Made by a program: the position numbers and the translations under genes
The notes under the pieces: model-generated
Seen by the model: only the letters and a program-made list of their open reading frames with translations
The model's database searches: none
Told to the model about the DNA's origin: nothing
NCBI GenBank assembly: GCA_019359545.1
Contig: JAHHHB010000020.1
Location: 1-64,000 of the forward strand
Origin: Desmonostoc geniculatum HA4340-LM1
GTDB taxonomy: Bacteria; Cyanobacteriota; Cyanobacteriia; Cyanobacteriales; Nostocaceae
Direction: 5' to 3'
Length of the DNA: 64,000 nucleotides
Shown: positions 1 to 9,193 of the stretch, in pieces
How positions within the stretch are numbered: position 1 is the stretch's first letter
Layout: each line of letters starts with the position of its first letter

Positions 1-42
1 TTTGTCTGGATTTCCTTGGATAAAATCTATCAATTCTTTCAT
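1..42 (-). CDS. Partial transposase N-terminus, IS630-like (runs off left edge)
   Basis: An ATG opens at the complement of 40-42 and reads MKELIDFIQGNPDK to the window edge. This resembles the start of the cyanobacterial IS630-type transposases whose N-terminal helix-turn-helix begins with a phrase like FIxxNPDxRELKRA; I recognise this from memory and only 14 residues are visible. It lies just downstream of the point where the CHAT gene breaks off, which fits an insertion sequence end near position 120. The rest of the gene is outside the window, so completeness cannot be judged. Confidence 0.4.
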   Translation of the reverse strand, partial: MKELIDFIQGNPDK

Positions 43-101
43 TGCTCAATTATGCATCTTATTTATACTAATTAGACCAGCTTATCGTTATGTGTAATTT
101 T

Positions 102-395
102 TCACAACTGATTTAGGATTGCTATATTAGCTATATAGTTAGGATGAAAAGCGCTAATGTCTTTGCTGAGTATGCCAGACTTGACCATCCAATCTTGCTC
201 TCCGGCAGTCTGAAAATATTGCGAGTTAAAAACACTCATCTCCAAGGTTCTCAGCAGAGTCATCCGCCAGTCAACCTCGCTTTCAAAGAAAGGCAATGAT
301 GATTCAGTTTCTCCATCACCTACAGGAGATTCTGTCACTATTGCCTTAAATTCTTTAGCATTTATGGGCGTGAGATATAGTTCAAAAGTTTCCAC
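102..395 (-). pseudogene. N-terminal fragment of a CHAT-domain protein, truncated
   Basis: The 97 codons begin at a GTG preceded by an AGGA-type site. They carry the N-terminal module typical of large cyanobacterial CHAT (caspase-like) proteins: LTPINAKEFKAIVTESP, then SLPFFESEVDWR, then EQDWMVKSGIL and FHPNYIANI. In intact relatives this module leads into the CHAT peptidase domain. Here the reading frame leaves the family sequence right after FHPNYIANIA and stops within a few codons, beside what looks like an IS630-type transposase start. I infer that an insertion sequence truncated the gene. The start lies 36 bp after the trypco2-like gene on the same strand, so the two were probably co-transcribed as a conflict-type module. 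The catalytic His/Cys part is missing here. Confidence 0.6.
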
Positions 396-431
396 CGAGC
401 TGCTTCCTTACTTCTACTGAAAACGACTCAC

Positions 432-809
432 TTAAGACTCCAAACCCGGATCAACAGGGCCTTTTGTGAGGCCTTCCACACTGGTTTTCAGAAATTCCTG
501 CCAACGTTCCGGATAAAGATTTTTGTAAATTCCTAATAATTGTTCTTTTTTCAACAGGGGAGATAAGGTAACTTTCACTTTCTGTACATCATCTCGACTA
601 GCTGCCCCTCCAGCTTCAAGAACATAGACTTTAACTCCTCCCTTTACGTCCTTTTTTACTGTTACTTGTAGCTCCAACTCTACAGAATCTACGCTAAAAA
701 GAGGAACGTCGGTTTCTTTATTTGGAGAGGCAGGGATAGCGGAAGCAAGCAGTTCTTGCTTGACTTTTTGAATTAGTTCCGTAAGTCCTATAGGATTTTC
801 GTTAGACAT
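432..809 (-). CDS. Trypco2-like (trypsin-co-occurring domain 2) protein
   Basis: This small soluble protein has 125 residues counted from the ATG at 809, which has GGAG about 11 nt upstream; the longer frame to 899 lacks such a site. It has the features I associate with the trypco2 family: an N-terminal IGLTELIQKVKQELL helix, a central VELELQVTVKK strand, GGAASRDDVQKVKVTLSPL, and a C-terminal PERWQEFLKTSV tail. In the published comparative genomics of NTP-dependent bacterial conflict systems, such domains sit beside trypsin-like or CHAT protease effectors. Here it directly precedes a CHAT fragment on the same strand, which supports the assignment. No enzymatic motif is visible. The role is likely that of an adaptor or regulator, by inference only. 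Confidence 0.65.
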   Translation of the reverse strand: MSNENPIGLTELIQKVKQELLASAIPASPNKETDVPLFSVDSVELELQVTVKKDVKGGVKVYVLEAGGAASRDDVQKVKVTLSPLLKKEQLLGIYKNLYPERWQEFLKTSVEGLTKGPVDPGLES

Positions 810-1143
810 TGAAATTTTATCTCCGTAAATGTATCCAATATTATTTGAATTTGTCAATATTAACACATGAAAATAAGCGATTAAACTCAGGGGAATCACT
901 TAATGTAATAATTTTGGCGATGCCTATGGCGGCAAGCTACGCACCGCTTGTGAGAAATGCGGTTAGGGACTTGCGTAAAAATAAAGTACCAGTAAACCGA
1001 GTTTCGACTTACCTCGGCTCCGCTCGGCACGAGTCGCTCAACTCTCGATGCCTGAGGGTTGAGCGCAGTCGAAACCTGTCTGGTTGGGATACTATTAACC
1101 CGCAGATCCCTTACAGCCTATTTCAGGTAAATTAAGTACACGG

Positions 1144-1171
1144 GTAGGGGCACAACATGTTGTGCCCCTAC
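1144..1171. repeat. Perfect 28-bp palindrome (GTAGGGGCACAACA arms)
   Basis: The 14-base arm GTAGGGGCACAACA is followed immediately by its exact reverse complement. Related GTAGGG(G)...CCCTAC sequences recur at 2372-2398, 3604-3740 and 28317-28699. This is probably a collapsed miniature inverted-repeat element. Confidence 0.85.
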
Positions 1172-1321
1172 GATTATCTGTACCTCACGCCTGTTGCAAT
1201 CTGCTGTAAATTTATCTGTGGTCAACTATTTTTTTCTGTAGTTTACCCATGCGAGAACTAGTACAGCGCGGCGTAAATAAACCACCCATTCCAAATTAAT
1301 GAAACCCTTACGGTACAGTAA

Positions 1322-1349
1322 TTACGAATTACGAATTACGAATTACGAA
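1322..1349. repeat. Short tandem repeat, 4 x TTACGAA
   Basis: Four uninterrupted copies of a 7-base unit lie just downstream of the hypothetical gene at 1365-1760. Heptanucleotide tandem repeats of this kind are characteristic of heterocystous cyanobacteria. Confidence 0.9.
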
Positions 1350-1364
1350 TTCCGCCTTGCGGTA

Positions 1365-1760
1365 CTAGGCAGATTTCTTATTTTCGTCTGATGTCTGCCC
1401 TGCACTACCTTTCAAGCGAGTCAACCTGCTTTTGCGTACACGTTCGCTGTCACGAACGCCACCTGCTACTTCATATTCGCTGCTGTCTGTGCCATACTTA
1501 AAACCAACTCCCTTCAGCATCTTATCAGAAAGTTTACTTAACTTTTTTTCCATTTGATCGATTTTAGTTTTCGTAGAGTCAACCACAGCTAAAGCGTTGT
1601 TATAAGTATCAAGCATAGTGCGAAACTCCTCAATTGATTGAGTCAGATTTTCCAAATCGCAACTATTACCAAAATCCATGTTTGAATCAATTGCTTTGAA
1701 TCCAGACGTTCTCAATTCAGCTTTTTCTAGTATCCGCGATGTCCGCTTTGTACGAGGCAT
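1365..1760 (-). CDS. Hypothetical protein with central coiled coil
   Basis: The 131-residue protein starts at an ATG with GGAG nine bases upstream. The N-terminus is basic (MPRTKRTSRILEKAEL). A central segment, roughly residues 38-85, is rich in leucine and charged residues with heptad spacing (IEEFRTMLDTYNNALAVVDSTK, split here only for description) and should form a coiled coil. The C-terminus is basic (SERVRKSRLTRLKG) and ends in a polar tail. There is no membrane segment, signal peptide or known catalytic motif. I do not recognise the family. The charge pattern would suit a DNA- or protein-binding accessory protein. It stands alone between repeat-rich spacers. Confidence 0.6.
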   Translation of the reverse strand: MPRTKRTSRILEKAELRTSGFKAIDSNMDFGNSCDLENLTQSIEEFRTMLDTYNNALAVVDSTKTKIDQMEKKLSKLSDKMLKGVGFKYGTDSSEYEVAGGVRDSERVRKSRLTRLKGSAGQTSDENKKSA

Positions 1761-1972
1761 GGATGTACTCCTTGAAGATATTTATAAAACTAGCTTGCCT
1801 CAGTTCATCTGTATTCTGTATCAGAAAAACTCGCAAATAATTATATTTTTTTTCCTAATATTTATAGGTAATTGCAGTGATTTTGCTGAAGTCTAGGACT
1901 AGATGCTGATTTTGATAGAGATAATATATTTCAACTTTATACAAGCTTCAGTTTATTCACGATCGCTTTCAT

Positions 1973-2163
1973 GTTGATGACTAATATTGTAATGTTGCTG
2001 ACTGATATCGTAATGTTTGATGACTAATGTCGTAATATTACTCACTAATATCGTAATGTTGGTGACTAATATTGTAATGTTAGTGACTAATGTCGTAATG
2101 TTTGATGACTAATGTCGTAATATTACTCACTAATATCGTAATGTTGGTGACTAATGTCGTAAT
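1973..2163. repeat. Nine tandem 21-22 bp repeats (iteron-like)
   Basis: Nine adjacent units, seven of 21 bp and two of 22 bp, follow the pattern GTTGGTGACTAATATCGTAA plus T with a few substitutions. Units 3-5 and 7-9 share the same sequence order, so a three-unit block of about 64 bp has itself been duplicated. No gene overlaps the array. The nearest genes are the hypothetical at 1365-1760 and the SnoaL-like gene at 2751. Confidence 0.9.
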
Positions 2164-2327
2164 GTTTTGGCAATTGCTTAAGTCAGATTGACAGTAATAG
2201 TCATCTGCCTTGGTAATTAATTCCTAATATTCTTTAGGATAACACTGCATGAGTGGGCGATCGCTGCGATCGTGAGTTAGGCGAATCAGATTGCTGCAAC
2301 GCGCCGTCAACAATTTTAAGGTGCGTT

Positions 2328-2425
2328 ATACCGTTTCACTTTAATTATGATACAAATACGTTGGTAGGGGCACAGCCATGTTCCCTACGCGAAATCTATA
2401 TCTATCAGGCTTTTAGTGAAATGGT
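2328..2425. repeat. Short MITE with ATACCGTTTCACT / AGTGAAATGGTAT ends
   Basis: About 98 bp are bounded by inverted ends ATACC(G/A)TTTCACT and enclose a GTAGGGGCACAGCCATGTTC segment. Related ends reappear near 3655-3666 and at 28276-28738. Confidence 0.65.
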
Positions 2426-2505
2426 ATTAGCCTACGGCGTAACGCACACTATAGGAACTTCCAGAAAATAAATTATCCCAAATTGTTTGTACATTTTTCG
2501 GATAT

Positions 2506-2705
2506 CACAGCTGTGCATAGGTGTCAACTTAACGTGAAACCCTTGTCCCACACACGTTTTACCCCCCTTAATCCCCCCTTGGAAAGGGGGGAAAAAGGAA
2601 TTTAGTTCCCTCCCCTTTACAAGGGGAGGGTTAGGGTGGGGTAAAGCGTATGTGGGACAAGCCTTTAAGCTTAAGTTGACACCTATGACAGCTGTGCTAC
2701 CCTAC
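2506..2705. repeat. MITE family A, copy 1 (CACAGCTGTG termini)
   Basis: About 200 bp with long imperfect inverted termini: CACAGCTGTGCATAGGTGTC at the left and the complement of GACACCTATGACAGCTGTG at the right. The arms continue inwards through CAACTTAA and TTGTCCCACA. The centre contains a second palindromic tract of C-rich and G-rich runs around an A/T core. The left end lacks the outer GTAGGGTAG present in the copy at 22644-23033. Confidence 0.8.
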
Positions 2706-2750
2706 TGGGATGGAATATTTTTTTCCTTGGAAGTCCCATATCTACTGATT

Positions 2751-3413
2751 TTAAGAATGGAAAGGACAACCACCACTGGTTAATTTTTGCAGAAAAGCAT
2801 TGTTATCAAAATAATGCTCTAAAGACTCAATCTTCAAATCATCAGTGACACGAGCAATACTAACTCCTACTACTTCTATTGTTTCTCCAGTAGGTGCATA
2901 GTTTTTATAGGAACCATTAAATGTTCCCCAATGTCGCCACTTAAAGGTAACATTAGGCGGTCCGGAAAGCACTTCTGTTAATTCCCAAAGAAAGCCATTA
3001 GGAAAGGCTGTATGAAAAATTTCAGTTGAAGATTCAAAGGTTTCAGATTTGGAGCTATACTGCTCGCTTTCACCGAGAAATAAGTTATAAGTACCTTGTT
3101 CTACAACATCTTGAACATTATATTGTTCTTTGCCGTTGCTACTCATTTTAAACTTATCAGTAACAATGGAAAGCCATTGTTGGGGATTAGATTTATGAGA
3201 AGCTTCCATTTCAAAAGTGCGGACTAAATTTTGAGCGATCGCTTCTAAAGAACCTTCGGGATGCTGAAATTTCCTCTCTCGATGGAGAACTTCATTCGTA
3301 ACTGAGTAATCTGGACGTTTTCCTTCTCGCCACTGTACTTCTTCATCATGAGCAATAACTATATCTCTATCTTGTACCCAAAGTGGCAATTCTGTAGTTT
3401 TTTCACTAACCAT
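2751..3413 (-). CDS. SnoaL-like (ester cyclase / NTF2-fold) protein
   Basis: The 220-residue soluble protein is read from the ATG at 3413; an upstream in-frame TTG at 3422 is a weaker choice. The C-terminal half has features of the NTF2-like SnoaL polyketide-cyclase family: FKWRHWGTFNGSYKNYAPTG, then GETIEVVGVSIARV, then DDLKIESLEHYFDNNAFLQKL. Those proteins bind or cyclise small hydrophobic molecules, although many cyanobacterial members have no known substrate. The N-terminal half, about residues 1-110, is less clear and may be a second degenerate copy of the fold. The C-terminus ends GGCPFHS. It is a single gene between repeat elements. The function is inferred at fold level only. Confidence 0.6.
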   Translation of the reverse strand: MVSEKTTELPLWVQDRDIVIAHDEEVQWREGKRPDYSVTNEVLHRERKFQHPEGSLEAIAQNLVRTFEMEASHKSNPQQWLSIVTDKFKMSSNGKEQYNVQDVVEQGTYNLFLGESEQYSSKSETFESSTEIFHTAFPNGFLWELTEVLSGPPNVTFKWRHWGTFNGSYKNYAPTGETIEVVGVSIARVTDDLKIESLEHYFDNNAFLQKLTSGGCPFHS

Positions 3414-3603
3414 ATAATACAAGTTGCTTGATAATTAACATCATTTTTCAGAATAAGATTTTCTGGATGTTAGGTAAATCACAAAATATACAAAGTAAAA
3501 AATATTAATAATTAACTTATATTAATTCTGTATGAAGATGCACATAACAAGACCCCCTTGTAGTCCCCCCAAAGCATCGGCTACCGTGTATACACAAGTT
3601 AGT

Positions 3604-3740
3604 AAGGGCACGGCAGTGTTCCCTACGAGAAATCTATCTTTATCAAGGTTTTCGTGAAATGGTATTACGCATTGACAGGAAATACCAAACATGGGTGATT
3701 CAAAAACCACATCTTTCGTAGGGAACACTGCTGTGCCCTT
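3604..3740. repeat. MITE with 25-bp inverted ends, 137 bp
   Basis: The left arm (3604-3628, AAGGGCACGGCAGTGTTCCC then TACGA) and the right arm (3716-3740) are inverted copies with one mismatch. The internal sequence includes GTGAAATGGTATTACG, shared with the MITEs at 2328-2425 and 28276-28738. It lies just downstream of leuA. Confidence 0.8.
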
Positions 3741-3750
3741 TATTGAGTTT

Positions 3751-5355
3751 TTACACTTTCTGTGCAGATACTCCTTGTGGTTTTTCTTGAGTTTGCAATG
3801 CTGCATACAACCTATTTAGGGCATTTACATAAGCTTGCGCTGATGCCACGATGATGTCTGTGTTCGCCGCATGACCAGAAAATACTCTAGATTCATAACG
3901 TAAACGAATTGTCACTTCGCCTATAGCATCAATACCTGCTGTGACTGATTGCACAGAAAACTCGATCAATTCGTTGGGCACATTCACCACACGATTGATT
4001 GCTTTGTAAACTGCATCCACTGGCCCAGTACCGATCGCTGCATCGGTTAATTCTTCACCTTCTGGGGTACGTAAAGTGACTGTAGCAGTGGGTTTGGCGT
4101 TGCTACCGCAGGAAACTTGCACCAACTCTACCCGGAACAAATCCGGCGCTTGTTGGATTTCATCGTTGACGATCGCTTCTAAATCGCGATCGGATATTTC
4201 TTTCTTTTTATCTGCAACTTCTTTGAATCTAACGAATGCTTTATTTAATTCGCTATCCGACAATTCAAAGCCCAATTCTTTTAACCGAGTGCGAAAAGCA
4301 TTTCTCCCTGAATGTTTGCCCAAAACTATTTGATTGTCTGTCAAGCCAATCAATTGGGCATCCATAATTTCGTAGGTGAGTTTATTTTTTAATACCCCAT
4401 CTTGGTGAATGCCAGATTCATGGGCAAAGGCATTTGCCCCAACGATCGCTTTGTTTGGTTGGACTAGCATTCCTGTCAAATTAGAAACTAAGCGTGAAGT
4501 TCTGTAAATTTCACGGGTGTCAATATTTGTCAGGGGTTCTTGAGATTCCTCTGGTCTGCCAACATAGGGATTAAAATATTGTCGTCGCACATGCAACGCC
4601 ATCACTAATTCTTCTAGTGATGCATTTCCAGCGCGTTCGCCAATGCCATTAATCGTACATTCTAGTTGCCGTGCGCCATTTTTGACGGCTTCTAAAAAGT
4701 TGGCAACTGCCAAGCCTAAATCATTATGACCGTGAACGGAAATAATCGCTTGGTCGATGTTGGGGACATTTTCTTTAATGCCTTTAATAATTGCCCCAAA
4801 TTCACTAGGTGTGGTGTAACCAACTGTGTCGGGAATGTTAACTGTTGTTGCACCAGCGGCGATGGCAGCTTCTAAGACTTGGTACAGAAATTCCGGATCG
4901 GAACGGGCTGCATCCATCGGCGAAAATTCCACATCTGCCATGAAGGATTTAGCATAAGCTACCATTTCTTGGGCGATCGCTAATACTTCTGCCCGTGACT
5001 TCCGCAGCTGATATTCTAAATGAATATCTGAAGTCGAAATAAATGTGTGAATTCTCCCATGAACTGCTGGTTTTAATGCTTCAGCAGCAGCTTCAATATC
5101 TCCTTTAATCGCCCTTGCCAAACTACAAATTACAGGACCATTTTCTGTCCCCACAATTTGGGCAATCTTGCTAACTGCTTCAAAATCTCCGGGACTGGCA
5201 AAGGCAAACCCTGCTTCAATGATATCGACACCCAGTCGTGCCAATTGCTTGGCAATGACTAACTTTTCGTCTATGTTCAGGGTTGCTCCTGGACACTGCT
5301 CTCCATCTCGCAGTGTCGTATCAAAAATCAAGATTCTATCGGTTTTAGTTGTCAT
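3751..5355 (-). CDS. leuA: 2-isopropylmalate synthase
   Basis: This enzyme condenses acetyl-CoA with 2-oxoisovalerate in the first committed step of leucine biosynthesis. The 534-residue length is normal for bacterial LeuA type 1. The HMGL-like TIM barrel starts with [16 protein letters not shown] (residues 11-26). The metal-binding HGHND is at 208-212, followed by [18 protein letters not shown] and HESGIHQDG. The last ~130 residues form the LeuA dimer domain that binds leucine for feedback control. The ATG at 5355 is the only sensible start. The NYN-domain gene lies 95 bp upstream on the same strand and could share a transcript. A MITE follows directly. Confidence 0.97.
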   Translation of the reverse strand: MTTKTDRILIFDTTLRDGEQCPGATLNIDEKLVIAKQLARLGVDIIEAGFAFASPGDFEAVSKIAQIVGTENGPVICSLARAIKGDIEAAAEALKPAVHGRIHTFISTSDIHLEYQLRKSRAEVLAIAQEMVAYAKSFMADVEFSPMDAARSDPEFLYQVLEAAIAAGATTVNIPDTVGYTTPSEFGAIIKGIKENVPNIDQAIISVHGHNDLGLAVANFLEAVKNGARQLECTINGIGERAGNASLEELVMALHVRRQYFNPYVGRPEESQEPLTNIDTREIYRTSRLVSNLTGMLVQPNKAIVGANAFAHESGIHQDGVLKNKLTYEIMDAQLIGLTDNQIVLGKHSGRNAFRTRLKELGFELSDSELNKAFVRFKEVADKKKEISDRDLEAIVNDEIQQAPDLFRVELVQVSCGSNAKPTATVTLRTPEGEELTDAAIGTGPVDAVYKAINRVVNVPNELIEFSVQSVTAGIDAIGEVTIRLRYESRVFSGHAANTDIIVASAQAYVNALNRLYAALQTQEKPQGVSAQKV

Positions 5356-5450
5356 TTGCGCTTTGTTGTTTAGTTTTTACTTTTGGCTCAAAATATCTTC
5401 AAACTTAGTTTTTCTTTTACTTTTACCCTTGTAAATACTTGTTAAGTCTA

Positions 5451-5972
5451 CTAAGCATCAGTTTTTTCTATTTGATCTCTGATATCATTTAAATCTATAT
5501 ATCTATCCGTGGCATTTCGTAGTTCTCTCGCAATCATTCCTTCTGTTGATACTACTGTAATATGTGTATTTTTGGAACGTAATAGTTCGATTGCTCGTTC
5601 AAAATCTCCATCACCACTAAATAATACCACTCGGTCATACTGGTCTACCGTATTAAACATATCTACAACAATTTCAATATCTAAATTTGCTTTTTGGGAG
5701 TAGCGACCAGAAGTATCGTCATAGTATTCTTTGAGAATTTTAGTTCGGACTGTATATCCCAGACTAATTAGAGCATCTCTAAAACCTCGTTGATCTTGTG
5801 GGTCTTTTAAGCCAGTGTACCAGAATGCATTGATTAATGTTGTTTCTGACTGCTCATGTTTGAAGTATTCTAAGACTCGTCGCGGGTCAAAAAACCACCC
5901 ATTTTTTTGTTGAGCATAGAACATATTGTTTCCGTCTACAAAAATAGACAGACGATTCATTGGAGAACCCAT
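5451..5972 (-). CDS. NYN domain protein, LabA-like (DUF88)
   Basis: The 173-residue protein carries the NYN/PIN-like nuclease fold. The first acidic residue is in LSIFVDGNNMFYAQ (Asp13). KANLDIEIVVDMFN follows mid-protein, then VVLFSGDGDFERAIELLRS with the second and third acidic positions, and ITVVSTEGMIARELRNATDRYIDL near the end. LabA of Synechococcus, the founding member in cyanobacteria, affects negative feedback of circadian kaiBC expression; the family is otherwise thought to act on RNA. All expected acidic residues appear present, so nuclease activity is plausible. The start could be Met1 or Met5 (MNRLSIF). It is upstream of leuA on the same strand. Confidence 0.85.
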   Translation of the reverse strand: MGSPMNRLSIFVDGNNMFYAQQKNGWFFDPRRVLEYFKHEQSETTLINAFWYTGLKDPQDQRGFRDALISLGYTVRTKILKEYYDDTSGRYSQKANLDIEIVVDMFNTVDQYDRVVLFSGDGDFERAIELLRSKNTHITVVSTEGMIARELRNATDRYIDLNDIRDQIEKTDA

Positions 5973-6713
5973 ACAAATTTACACCTAATAATATAAATGA
6001 ATTTAGATGGAACAATAGATTATAGCAATTTTCAAATGCCTTGTTTGCTAATATCTATAAAGTAGCTCTCGATCTATAGCTCTGATGTTACCTCTTTCAA
6101 GGCATAAAAACGGCTGCAACATTAGAGTCGAGATCCTGGGTGCTAAGCCTTATTCACCTCCGCTACTGCAACAGCCACCCTGTAATCAAAATCTACCAAT
6201 AAAATTGACCCAGTAACAGCATTCATAGCTGTATAACACTAAAGTTTACTCCTAAAGAGGTATGGCATCAGCTCAAGGGAGAATATAAGTTAACCCCTAT
6301 CTATAGGTAAAGCTTTCAGTATCAGGACGCACTTTCTGGCGAATACCAATAGTTGCGCCAAAGACAGAAGACGGACTTGGAACAGTTTCGGGTATTGCAC
6401 CCAGTTAAGAGCATACCTGTTGGTTAGGTTGCGATAAAATCTCCCAGTAAACAAGTGTACAGGTAGAGTATATTAGCTCTAATCTGTGGGACAATCACTA
6501 GTTGTAACTCACTCAACAGACAAGAAATAACTTAGGTAGTGCCTGAGAAAGAATCTCTTGGGGGCTGACTTTGTTAATGCAAGTTTGTTGATGAATAGAA
6601 GATACTTTACAAATGTATAAGATTAGCATTTTAAGTCTTATTTCAATGTGCTTGTAGTAAAAGGTGGTCTGAATAAATAAAAATGTTGGACTTAAATCAA
6701 TCATTAACACCAT
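5973..6713. other. 740-bp intergenic region, no supported gene
   Basis: No convincing complete gene is present. On the minus strand two short open stretches end in codon-like runs: 6297-6404, ending FGATIGIRQKVRPDTESFTY, and another near 6140-6225. They could be decayed gene ends, but no family is recognised. The last ~200 bp must hold the promoter of the CHASE2 kinase gene. Confidence 0.4.
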
Positions 6714-9086
6714 ATGGCAGAAGAATCTACATCTACCTTAACCAAAAACTGTGTCTCTGCTGCCAATAGAGTCTCAACTAAGCCGACAAAAGTCACATCT
6801 ACAACAGCCGCACGCCAGTCTAGGTGGATAGTTCGCTTAGGTCATCTACTGGCTGGGACTTGGGCAATAGGCGCAGCACTGCTGACCGCTTCTGGTTGGG
6901 ATTTGGTTCAATTGATGGAGAATCAGGCACTTTCTCACTTTTTTCAAGTGCGTGGGCCGATTGTGCCTCCAGAAGACATCGTAATTTTAGCAATAGACGA
7001 TCAGTCAATATCAGTTCCAGAACAGTACTATAAAACAGAGCCAAAACAGTACGCCTACCTAGAAACACTGAAATCTTTTCCTTTCAAACGTGCTGCATAT
7101 GCTCAGGTAATTACAAAATTAATGGAAACAGGCGCTCGTTCTGTAGCTATAGATATTGTTTTTGATACACCAAGTAGTTATGGAGCTAGTGACGATCGCC
7201 AACTCCAAGCAGCATTAAAAAAATATGGCAGCAAAGTTACCTTAGCAGCTTTGTACGAAAATTTCGAGACGCACCAAGGGTCATTTATCCAACTGACAGC
7301 GCCACAACAGATGTTTCACACAGGGTCAGTGTCCATTGGTTCAGTTAATTTCCCTGTGGAGGTGGATGGTAAAGTTCATCGATTGGCTAGTGAGTTTCCC
7401 AAGTTGTTAGATCGAGAAAATTTATTTACAAACAAGCTACTTTCGTTTGATGAAGCAGTATTGAGGGCAGCACAAGTAAATTATCCCCGACCAAAAGGCG
7501 ATCGCATTTATTTTTGGGGACCTCCAGGAACATTTGGGCAAATACCCTTTTGGCACGTACTCGACCCAGAAAATTGGAACACTTATTTGCAGCAGGGAAA
7601 AGTGTTCAAAAACAAGATAGTTTTGATTGGTTCAACAGATAAGTTAAACAATGATTATTATCCAGTAGCAGCTAGCAAGAGTCCTGAACCGATGTCCGGG
7701 GTGGAAATTCACGCCAATGCCATCGCAACTTTGATGACAGGTAAAACCATCACCCAAGAAATTTCAAATTTACCATTGCGTGGTTTGTTTGTGCTAATTT
7801 TAGTTGGCAGTACAGTCTTAATTATTAACAGAAGCAAGCATAGTATCAATCGATTTCTATATAGTCTGGTTTTATCTGGTACTTGGTTAGGAATTAGCTA
7901 TGGGTTATTTGTTTACGGGCGGTTAATTTTCCCCACTAGTGTACCAATGGTGGCGATCGCTTTTTGCGGACTGAGTTATGTGGGAACCTCAGTAGTCAGA
8001 GAAAACATCAGAAAACGCCAATTAGTAGACATATTTCAGAAATATAAAACTTCTCCTGTTGTTCAAGAGATTATCAGCCAGCAAGATGACCTGCAAGAGC
8101 TAATCTTGGAGCGAGATTTAGCTTTATCAGGTAAAATGTTGGCTCTAAGGTATAAAATTGTCAAAGTTCTGGGCGCAGGTGGATTTAGCGAAACCTACAT
8201 TGCTGAAGATACCCAACGTCCTGGTAACCCAAGATGTGTTGTCAAGCAACTAAAACCAAGCAACACCAAACCAGAAGGATTGCAACTTGCCAGACGTTTA
8301 TTTAATTCAGAAGCGCAAACACTAGAAAAATTGGGAACTCATCCTCAAATTCCCCAACTTTTGGCGTATTTTGAAGAAGATGAAGAATTTTATTTAGTCC
8401 AAGAATACATACTTGGTCATCCTCTCAGTTACGAACTGCCACCAGGCAGAGCAATTGAAGAAATTGCAGCCATCAAAATTGTCAAAGACTTATTGGAAAC
8501 ATTAATATTTGTCCATCAAAACAACGTGATTCATCGGGATATTAAACCCAGCAATATTATCCGGCGACACTCAGACGGAAAACTCGTACTAATTGACTTT
8601 GGCGCAGTTAAAGAAGTCGCCGCCACACAGCTAGAACCTCAAGAGCAAACTGCCTTCACCATCGGTATTGGAACTCAAGGTTACGCACCAACCGAGCAAT
8701 GTTTGGGTCGTCCACAATACAGTAGTGATATCTATGCAGTGGGCATGGTTGGGATTAAAGCCTTGACTGGCATTACACCGCGTGAGTTAGATAGAGATGC
8801 TAACGGAAAGATCAAATGGAGCGATGCCTACAGCGGTAAACTACGCACCCAGGTAAGCAACTCTTTCGCTCAGATTCTCAGTAAAATGGTGCAGGATGAC
8901 TTCAAAATGCGATATCAGTCTGCATCGGAGGCTCTTAAGGCTGTTGAAACTGTTGAAGCTTCTAGCGATTTGGTAAATTCCCAAAGCCGATACCCCATGT
9001 TACAACATGACCCATTGATGAGTACTTTAGTTGAATTAAACGCTCCCACAAAATCTTATCCAGGAAAATCGTCAGAAACAACTTGA
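6714..9086 (+). CDS. CHASE2 sensor Ser/Thr protein kinase
   Basis: The 790-residue membrane receptor kinase has a membrane segment at about 42-62 and an extracytoplasmic CHASE2 sensor at roughly 65-350 (IVILAIDDQSI, GARSVAIDIVFD, KIVLIGST, GVEIHANAIATL). Three further membrane helices follow at about 353-430. The eukaryote-like kinase domain spans about 475-760, with a GAGGFSETYIAED glycine loop near 485, CVVKQL with the ATP-binding Lys, HRDIKPSNI near 605 and DFGAVK near 628. All catalytic residues are present. The likely role is to sense an extracellular cue and phosphorylate cytoplasmic targets. It appears to be a single-gene unit. Confidence 0.93.
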   Translation: MAEESTSTLTKNCVSAANRVSTKPTKVTSTTAARQSRWIVRLGHLLAGTWAIGAALLTASGWDLVQLMENQALSHFFQVRGPIVPPEDIVILAIDDQSISVPEQYYKTEPKQYAYLETLKSFPFKRAAYAQVITKLMETGARSVAIDIVFDTPSSYGASDDRQLQAALKKYGSKVTLAALYENFETHQGSFIQLTAPQQMFHTGSVSIGSVNFPVEVDGKVHRLASEFPKLLDRENLFTNKLLSFDEAVLRAAQVNYPRPKGDRIYFWGPPGTFGQIPFWHVLDPENWNTYLQQGKVFKNKIVLIGSTDKLNNDYYPVAASKSPEPMSGVEIHANAIATLMTGKTITQEISNLPLRGLFVLILVGSTVLIINRSKHSINRFLYSLVLSGTWLGISYGLFVYGRLIFPTSVPMVAIAFCGLSYVGTSVVRENIRKRQLVDIFQKYKTSPVVQEIISQQDDLQELILERDLALSGKMLALRYKIVKVLGAGGFSETYIAEDTQRPGNPRCVVKQLKPSNTKPEGLQLARRLFNSEAQTLEKLGTHPQIPQLLAYFEEDEEFYLVQEYILGHPLSYELPPGRAIEEIAAIKIVKDLLETLIFVHQNNVIHRDIKPSNIIRRHSDGKLVLIDFGAVKEVAATQLEPQEQTAFTIGIGTQGYAPTEQCLGRPQYSSDIYAVGMVGIKALTGITPRELDRDANGKIKWSDAYSGKLRTQVSNSFAQILSKMVQDDFKMRYQSASEALKAVETVEASSDLVNSQSRYPMLQHDPLMSTLVELNAPTKSYPGKSSETT

Positions 9087-9090
9087 CAAG

Positions 9091-9189
9091 GACGCGGGGA
9101 CGCGCGGACGCAGGGACGCGGTAAAGTTGGAACAAAATTTGATCATTTCAACACATCAGAGTCTCTCCCCCTCCCCGCGTCCCCGCGTC
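9091..9189. repeat. GACGCGGGGACGCG repeat with inverted partner
   Basis: GACGCGGGGACGCG at 9091-9104 and its exact reverse complement at 9176-9189 flank a 71-bp spacer. The element lies between the convergent kinase and glutathione reductase genes. It could form a long hairpin at both 3' ends, though it lacks a classic short-loop terminator. A related sequence lies at 55316-55347. Confidence 0.75.
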
Positions 9190-9193
9190 TTGT

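Larger units (their letters stand above)
810..1364. other. Intergenic stretch with several dispersed repeat fragments
   Basis: No gene is supported here; the open frame at 809-1135 is made of repeat sequence. The stretch holds a copy of the GCGAT...ACGC dispersed repeat family near 917-943. It also holds a GC-rich repeat fragment around 1000-1080, a perfect palindrome at 1144-1171 and a heptanucleotide array at 1322-1349. Confidence 0.6.

Noticed and set aside
809-1135. Open frame of 108 codons on the plus strand
   Set aside because: It overlaps the trypco2 leader and is otherwise made of dispersed repeat sequence. No family or ribosome site supports it.
1973-2163. Possible CRISPR array
   Set aside because: The units are adjacent with no unique spacers, and no cas genes lie in the window. 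It is a tandem repeat.
6140-6404. Two short minus-strand open stretches that look like gene ends (one ends IRQKVRPDTESFTYR)
   Set aside because: They are only 27-36 codons long with stops upstream and match no family I know, so they are noted in the spacer entry but not called.
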